Of a stretch of 64,000 bases of DNA, positions 59,502 through 64,000 are shown piece by piece. Under the pieces are notes generated by a model. It saw only the letters and a list, made by a program, of their open reading frames with translations. It was not told the origin of the DNA and made no database searches. A program made the translations under genes and the position numbers. The stretch's first letter is position 1. The number at the start of each line of letters is the position of its first letter. Source of the DNA: Sphingobium sp. KCTC 72723 (GTDB taxonomy: Bacteria; Pseudomonadota; Alphaproteobacteria; Sphingomonadales; Sphingomonadaceae); contig NZ_CP060388.1 of NCBI RefSeq assembly GCF_014280435.1, positions 1,612,001-1,676,000 of the forward strand, in the 5' to 3' direction.

Positions 59502-59864
59502 TCAGCTGGTCAGGTCGTCAGCCTCGTAAAAGGGCCGGATTTCGATTTCGCTGGGTCCGGGCATCGGATTGGGGCAGCGCTTTACCCACGCCACGGCCTC
59601 GTCCATGTCCTTGACCTCCCACAGCCAGAAGCCCGCGACCAGCTCGCCAGTGGCGGCGAACGGTCCGTCGATGACGGTCCGCTCGGCTCCGTCGAACGCC
59701 ACTCGCTTGCCGGACGAGGATGGCTTCAGGCCATCGGCAAAGCGCAATATGCCCGCCGCGCGCAGTTCGTCGTTGAACCGTCCCATCGCCGCCATGGCAT
59801 CGGGCGTGGCAACGAAGCCGCGTTCGCTATCCACGGTCGCCTTGACCAGCACCATCACTTGCAT
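59502..59864 (-). CDS. YciI/DGPF-domain protein
   Basis: This 120-residue protein belongs to the YCII-related family (also called DGPF after its motif), of unknown biochemical role; it often accompanies ECF sigma factors. The motif VIDGPFAATGELVAGFWLWEVKDMDEAVAWVKRCP is complete, and the start MQVMVLVKAT is typical. No sigma factor gene is seen beside it. Confidence 0.88.
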   Translation of the reverse strand: MQVMVLVKATVDSERGFVATPDAMAAMGRFNDELRAAGILRFADGLKPSSSGKRVAFDGAERTVIDGPFAATGELVAGFWLWEVKDMDEAVAWVKRCPNPMPGPSEIEIRPFYEADDLTS

Positions 59865-59905
59865 CGCCCGCCTCCGGTTGCCCTGCCCGTTGGCTATTGT
59901 GCCAC

Positions 59906-60526
59906 TCAGTGCGGCTTCGACGCAAACCAGATGTGATGGAAATCATCCTGGCTACCGGCAAAGGCAGGAACGCGCCGTTCCTCGACATCGAACCCGGCCT
60001 CGGCCAGCCGCGCGTCGAAATCCGCAGCCGGATAGGCCGACCATATCGCCAGCACACCGCCAACGGTCAGCGCGGCATAGGCCGACCGCAATCCCCATGG
60101 GCAATAAAGCCGCTCATTTTCCGCCTGGATCAACCCGTCCGGGCCATTGTCGACGTCCAGCAGGATCGCGTCATACCTGTCCGTCGCCCCCGCAATCACA
60201 TCATGCACATCCGCCACTTCGATGGTCAGGCGGGGATCGGACAGATGATCGCGGAAAATATGCGCCAGCGGCCCTTTGGCCCAGGTCACGATCTTGGGGA
60301 CCAGCTCCGCCACGGTAATGGCCGACCGGGGCGACCATGCGGATAACGCCGCGCCCAGCGTAAACCCCATGCCCAGCCCGCCGATCAGCACCTGTCCATG
60401 CCCATCGGCCAGCCGATCGCAGGTCAGCGTCGCCAATGCTTCTTCCGAAACATGGTCGCAACTGCCCATCAGTTCTTCCGAACCATATTGAATCGAAAAA
60501 TCATTTCCCGATTTCAACAGGCGCAA
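59906..60526 (-). CDS. Spermidine synthase-like SAM-binding protein
   Basis: The 206 residues from a TTG at 60526 contain a Rossmann fold with the SAM/decarboxylated-SAM motif GGLGMGFTLGAAL, ELVPKIVTWA, and the acidic motif ILLDVDNGPDGL. It resembles the spermidine-synthase superfamily branch of unknown substrate. The frame stays open upstream to a stop near 60676 and the preceding residues (EIIDIADIPGGGQ) look like family N-terminal sequence, but no ATG or GTG is found there, so the true start is unclear (TTG, or a rare ATT/CTG). Polyamine synthesis is possible, not shown. Confidence 0.65.
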   Translation of the reverse strand: MRLLKSGNDFSIQYGSEELMGSCDHVSEEALATLTCDRLADGHGQVLIGGLGMGFTLGAALSAWSPRSAITVAELVPKIVTWAKGPLAHIFRDHLSDPRLTIEVADVHDVIAGATDRYDAILLDVDNGPDGLIQAENERLYCPWGLRSAYAALTVGGVLAIWSAYPAADFDARLAEAGFDVEERRVPAFAGSQDDFHHIWFASKPH

Positions 60527-60752
60527 TTGTCCACCGCCCGGAATGTCCGCAATGTCGATAATCTCTACAGGATCAGAAACGTCCGTTTGATATGCATCTG
60601 CATCGGCGGATAAGGGTCGAACATGGTCGGCGCGATTTATCTGCCCATCGGCACTATGTATCTGGTCCAGAAATCATCCTTCATATGCGGTCATGCCGAC
60701 AATCGACATTCTATCGAAATGGCAATCCGTGCAGAACGCCCGGCATAGCGCC

Positions 60753-61094
60753 TTATTTGCGCGCCTTGCGTGCGGCATAGCGCGCGTCACGCGCTGCCTT
60801 GCGCTCGGCCTCGGTCATGACGACCGGCGCGGACGCAGCCTTTGCCGCCTCGTCTGCCGCAGCAGCCTGCTCGGCTTCCGCCCGGCGCGCTGCCGCAGCG
60901 GCTTCGCGTTCGCGCAATGTCGCTTCGCGCCGCTCACGCGCCGCTGCTTCCTTGGCAAGCCGGTTGGCCAGCCGCTGCGCCTGCTCGGCTTCGTCCACAG
61001 GAGGTTTGTCGCGCAACCGCTCCAGCGCCTTTTGCTTGGCGTCCTTGGCTGCTGCGACCCGGTCCTGAAATCCGGGTTCCTTATATCCTCGCAT
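60753..61094 (-). CDS. DUF6481 family protein
   Basis: This 113-residue protein is almost wholly helical and charged: it starts MRGYKEPGFQDRVAAAKDAKQ, has the family motif KPPVDEAEQAQRLANRLAKE, and ends in repeated Arg/Ala. A coiled coil is likely. The family has no known function and is common in sphingomonads. Confidence 0.8.
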   Translation of the reverse strand: MRGYKEPGFQDRVAAAKDAKQKALERLRDKPPVDEAEQAQRLANRLAKEAAARERREATLREREAAAAARRAEAEQAAAADEAAKAASAPVVMTEAERKAARDARYAARKARK

Positions 61095-61421
61095 AAATCC
61101 GCATCATTCCTTCTTAGTTGGTCCAAAGCCAGACTGGCGATATCGAACCACCCGGCGCGTCAAATCCTGCTGCGACATCCCTCTGGCCTTGGCCCATCGC
61201 AAATCCCGATAGCAGTGCATCAGGCACCCCAGCCGAACCCGAATGTACGCGCTGCCAGAGAGAATATTCGACTGTCAAAGCCAAATGACTGGTGCCGCTT
61301 ACAGCACTCAAGCCTGTGATCTTCGCATTACAAAGGCCATGCTGACACGCCGAAGTTGACGGCCCTGTGCGTGGCTTCGCACATAAAAGCAAGGAAAAAC
61401 CGGCGCTGACCCTGCCTCTGG
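61095..61421. other. Intergenic region, no confident gene
   Basis: A 92-residue frame is open on the minus strand (61114-61392) and ends just before the DUF6481 gene, but I recognise no domain and its start context is poor. No hairpin terminator with a T run is visible after the RTX gene. It may hold the DUF6481 promoter. Confidence 0.4.
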
Positions 61422-64000
61422 TCAGATCAGCAGGATATCTTCCGGTGCCAACAAGGGTTTGTCGGTAAAGGCTGCGATAATGACTGCGGCCTGTCCGCCG
61501 GCGCCATCGGCGTCGTACAGCAAATGCCCCTTGGACTGATTATAGATCAAATGCTGCCCCGCAGCCGTCGCCTTGGCACCATAGGTCAGCTCGCCCAGGT
61601 CGAGGATGCCCAGTCCATAAACGCCAAGCGATGCGAACGCTTCGACCGAGATTTCAATCCGGTCTTCGCCTTTGACAAACCCCTTCACGCGATCATGCAA
61701 AGTGCCGCCGACGGAAAAGCGGAAAGTGTCGAAGCCTGCGCCACCCACCAGCGTATCCTGCCCGGCGCCGCCATCCAGAATATCGTCGCCGATGCCCCCG
61801 GACAGGGTGTCCGACCCGGCACCGCCATATAGCGTGTCATTGCCCGTCTGCCCGCCGATGCTGTCATCGCCATCGCCGCCATATAACGTGTCGTTGCCGC
61901 CCCAGCCGAACAGTTGATCGTCATCGCCCAGTCCATAGACGAAGTCGGCATTATCCCCGCCGGCCAGAATGTCCGCATCGTCCGTCCCGATGATCGGCAA
62001 TGTCGCGAAAAGGTCCGTCACGGCGCGGTCGCCATCGGCGAACCGGAATGTTTCGACGTCCGACACAGTATCGGTGCCATCACTGTCCGGCCCTGCCCGC
62101 AAGTCGGCGATCGTCAGCAAATCGCCCGACTGGCTGATCGCATAGTCGGCAAAATCCCCGCTGAAAATCGCGATGTCGGTGCCTTGGCCACCAAAGAGAA
62201 CGTCGTCGCCGATGCCGCCCTGAAGCACGTCATCCCCATCGGTAAAATCGGATATGAAGGCAATATCGCTGATGAAGGCCAGTTGCTGGCTGCCAAGGCC
62301 ATTGCTGTAGGCAATGCGGATCATATGTGCCGGTCCCTGCACCTCGACCAGGACCGATCCGTTTTGCGTGGCCGACGATTCATCGGAAGCCGGACCGGCA
62401 GTCACAGTCTGGCCAGTGACGATGTCATCGCCCGCAGCGGTCAGCTTCACAGCAACGGACAGCCCCGCCGCATCGAACGCTTCCACCGACACTATGTCCT
62501 GCCAACTTGCGCTGTCGATGTCGTTCAGCCGGAAACTGATGCCCGAAACATCGGCGTCATCGCCGCTCGCCGCCAATGAAAAGGCCAGGCTGACATCGGC
62601 CACATTGGGCGCTCCGCCGGTCAGCATCAGCGCGGACGTCTGACCGAAGGGTTCGCCTGATACCGTATATTGCTGATAATCGACGATGATAGCCGACACC
62701 AGAGCGCCCCGGTTCTCCACTGTGCCGCTGACCGTGATCCCGTTCGTGGTGCCGCTGAATGTTGGCCCTACGGCAGATTCCGGTGCGCCTATCTCGATCC
62801 AGCGAAAACCGTCATACTCGACTGCCCCGCCCGGCAGGCCGCCGCCATAGAGCATGTCATTGCCAGCGCCACCGAACAGATCGTCGTCATTGGCCCCGCC
62901 CATCAGCACGTCATTGCCCGCATCGCCGTGCAGCATGTCGTCGCCGCCCGCGCCCTGAAGATCGTCGGCACCGGCATCGCCATGCAACAGATCGTCGCCC
63001 AGACGACCGATGACCAGGTCATTTCCATCCCCGCCGTAAAGCGCGTCATTGCCCTCACCGCCATAAAGGCTGTCGGCACCGCCCCCGCCTTCGATCATAT
63101 CGTCCCCACCGATGCCCGCGATGGAATCGATGAAATCGGAACCGATGATGTCGTCAGCGCCACTCGTACCGAACAATGTTGCAAAGGTGACATCGACCGC
63201 CAGCGTGCGCACTATCGCCGTTCCATCGGTTACGCCATTGTCACGAATGGTCACGGTCAAGGTGATAAGCGGCTCGCTCTCGAAATCTATCGCAGCCCCG
63301 GCGCGCAGATAAATCTCCGTGCCGCTAATATAAAATCGGTCGGCGCCCGGCCCGTCCAACAGGATTTCATGGCCTTCGTTCAGCAAATCCTCGTCAACAA
63401 TCTGCACATTGGCGACAAGAATATCGGTCAAGCGGTTGCTATGTTCCGCGACACTTTGCGGGCCAGTGATATCGACGAACACGGGCAGTTCAGGCACATC
63501 ATCGGCAACAAAATAGAGCAGGTCGCCCAGCGCGTTGCCTTCGGGGTCGACATAGTCGACATAGACGTAAAATTCCTTGTAGAATTCATAGCTGGACTGC
63601 TCGGCAATCACCAATTGCCCCATGTCGTTCACGGCAAACAGGTCGTTCCTGATCTGATATTGGAATGCATCGTCGCCATAATAGGCATAGACGGTAATGT
63701 CCGTGATGTCCGGCAAGGCGCCGTCCGCGCTGCGCATCCCCAATTGGCCCACGACCGTCCCAACGACCATGTTTTCCGGCAGATAGGCGTCGATCGACAG
63801 GTTGCGACCGTCCAGCGTCAATCCGGTCGCGCCAGTCGATGCCAGTTCCGTGATAGAATAGCCGCCATCGGCGAAGATCGCATATTGCGGATTGAGGATC
63901 AGGTCGGTGCCATCCGGTCCGCCGGGCCTAAGGTCCGTGATCTGGACCTGCGCGGGCGTGGATTCCCCGCCATAACCGCCATATCCCCCGGACGACGCGG
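61422..64000 (-). CDS. RTX repeat (hemolysin-type calcium-binding) protein, N-terminus outside the window
   Basis: The frame is open from the stop at 61422 to the window edge, at least 859 residues. A TTG at 63821 could be taken as start, but in-frame coding-like sequence (GGYGGYGGESTPAQVQITDL, then YAIFADGGYSITELASTG) continues above it. N-terminal and middle parts resemble cadherin-like domains (residues DITGPQSVAEHS, FESEPLITLTVTIRDNG). At least ten nonapeptide RTX repeats (such as GGEGNDALY, GGDGNDLVI) follow, then more near the end, and a C-terminal domain (VGGAGFDTFRFSV to APEDILLI) typical of type I secretion targets. It is a secreted calcium-binding adhesin or enzyme fragment; no catalytic domain is visible here. 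Confidence 0.8.
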   Translation of the reverse strand, partial: ASSGGYGGYGGESTPAQVQITDLRPGGPDGTDLILNPQYAIFADGGYSITELASTGATGLTLDGRNLSIDAYLPENMVVGTVVGQLGMRSADGALPDITDITVYAYYGDDAFQYQIRNDLFAVNDMGQLVIAEQSSYEFYKEFYVYVDYVDPEGNALGDLLYFVADDVPELPVFVDITGPQSVAEHSNRLTDILVANVQIVDEDLLNEGHEILLDGPGADRFYISGTEIYLRAGAAIDFESEPLITLTVTIRDNGVTDGTAIVRTLAVDVTFATLFGTSGADDIIGSDFIDSIAGIGGDDMIEGGGGADSLYGGEGNDALYGGDGNDLVIGRLGDDLLHGDAGADDLQGAGGDDMLHGDAGNDVLMGGANDDDLFGGAGNDMLYGGGLPGGAVEYDGFRWIEIGAPESAVGPTFSGTTNGITVSGTVENRGALVSAIIVDYQQYTVSGEPFGQTSALMLTGGAPNVADVSLAFSLAASGDDADVSGISFRLNDIDSASWQDIVSVEAFDAAGLSVAVKLTAAGDDIVTGQTVTAGPASDESSATQNGSVLVEVQGPAHMIRIAYSNGLGSQQLAFISDIAFISDFTDGDDVLQGGIGDDVLFGGQGTDIAIFSGDFADYAISQSGDLLTIADLRAGPDSDGTDTVSDVETFRFADGDRAVTDLFATLPIIGTDDADILAGGDNADFVYGLGDDDQLFGWGGNDTLYGGDGDDSIGGQTGNDTLYGGAGSDTLSGGIGDDILDGGAGQDTLVGGAGFDTFRFSVGGTLHDRVKGFVKGEDRIEISVEAFASLGVYGLGILDLGELTYGAKATAAGQHLIYNQSKGHLLYDADGAGGQAAVIIAAFTDKPLLAPEDILLI

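Noticed and set aside
61114..61392. A 92-residue minus-strand ORF between the RTX and DUF6481 genes
   Set aside because: No recognisable domain, no ribosome site and an unconvincing composition. It is described only as an intergenic region.

Overview
The window is a GC-rich stretch of an alphaproteobacterial chromosome, most likely Sphingomonadaceae (Sphingobium/Sphingomonas type). The clues are the rimP-nusA-ylxR-infB-rbfA order, the DUF6481 and DUF2501 proteins, a HupE/UreJ-PPIase pair, many Tat or Sec exported enzymes and abundant intergenic palindromic repeats. This placement is inferred from gene content and style; no taxonomic marker was searched. I saw no rRNA, tRNA, insertion sequence, prophage or CRISPR array. 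Most reading frames on the strand opposite a real gene are shadows.

Region 1 (1-16.3 kb) is housekeeping. It holds the translation/transcription operon rimP-nusA-tautomerase-ylxR-infB-rbfA (minus strand, with a good sigma70-type promoter), an exported sugar-dehydrogenase-like lipoprotein, pyrG, secG, tpiA, a coupled ppiD-trpE pair, and an extensin-like and a Nudix protein. Region 2 (16.3-23.2 kb) is exported and redox functions: a translationally coupled PPIase / HupE-UreJ / TPR-sulfotransferase operon, then a Tat-exported molybdenum hydroxylase (IorAB type) and a MauD-like protein.

Region 3 (23.3-44.2 kb) is the most distinctive part: a concentration of guanidino- and urea-nitrogen genes. 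It includes a signal-peptide-bearing ureohydrolase behind a candidate attenuator, agmatine deiminase (AguA) and N-carbamoylputrescine amidase (AguB) around a DUF2501 gene, and a complete urease operon ureDABCEFG. That operon runs without a gap into a 1119-residue fusion of an NCS1-type permease, a Cys-rich module, a histidine kinase and a receiver, and then a LuxR-type response regulator. A MarR-like regulator follows, then a DpkA-like imino-acid reductase divergent from a second ureohydrolase coupled to an APC permease. Together these could take agmatine or other guanidino compounds to putrescine or amino acids plus urea, and urea to ammonia. The fusion plus LuxR pair looks like a transport-linked sensor for a nitrogen source.

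Region 4 (44.3-50.8 kb) holds ilvD, glutathione-dependent formaldehyde oxidation (frmA-fghA), a ParE/RHH toxin-antitoxin pair, and an acyl-CoA dehydrogenase under an apparent TetR operator. Region 5 (50.8-59.3 kb) is a complete kdp potassium operon (small ORF-kdpF-A-B-C-D-E) with the TetR gene attached to its end. Region 6 (59.5-64 kb) holds a YciI protein, a spermidine-synthase-like protein with an unclear N-terminus, a DUF6481 protein and the 3' part of a large RTX repeat protein whose start lies beyond the window.

Intergenic inverted repeats of at least three families punctuate the region, including inside the urease operon.
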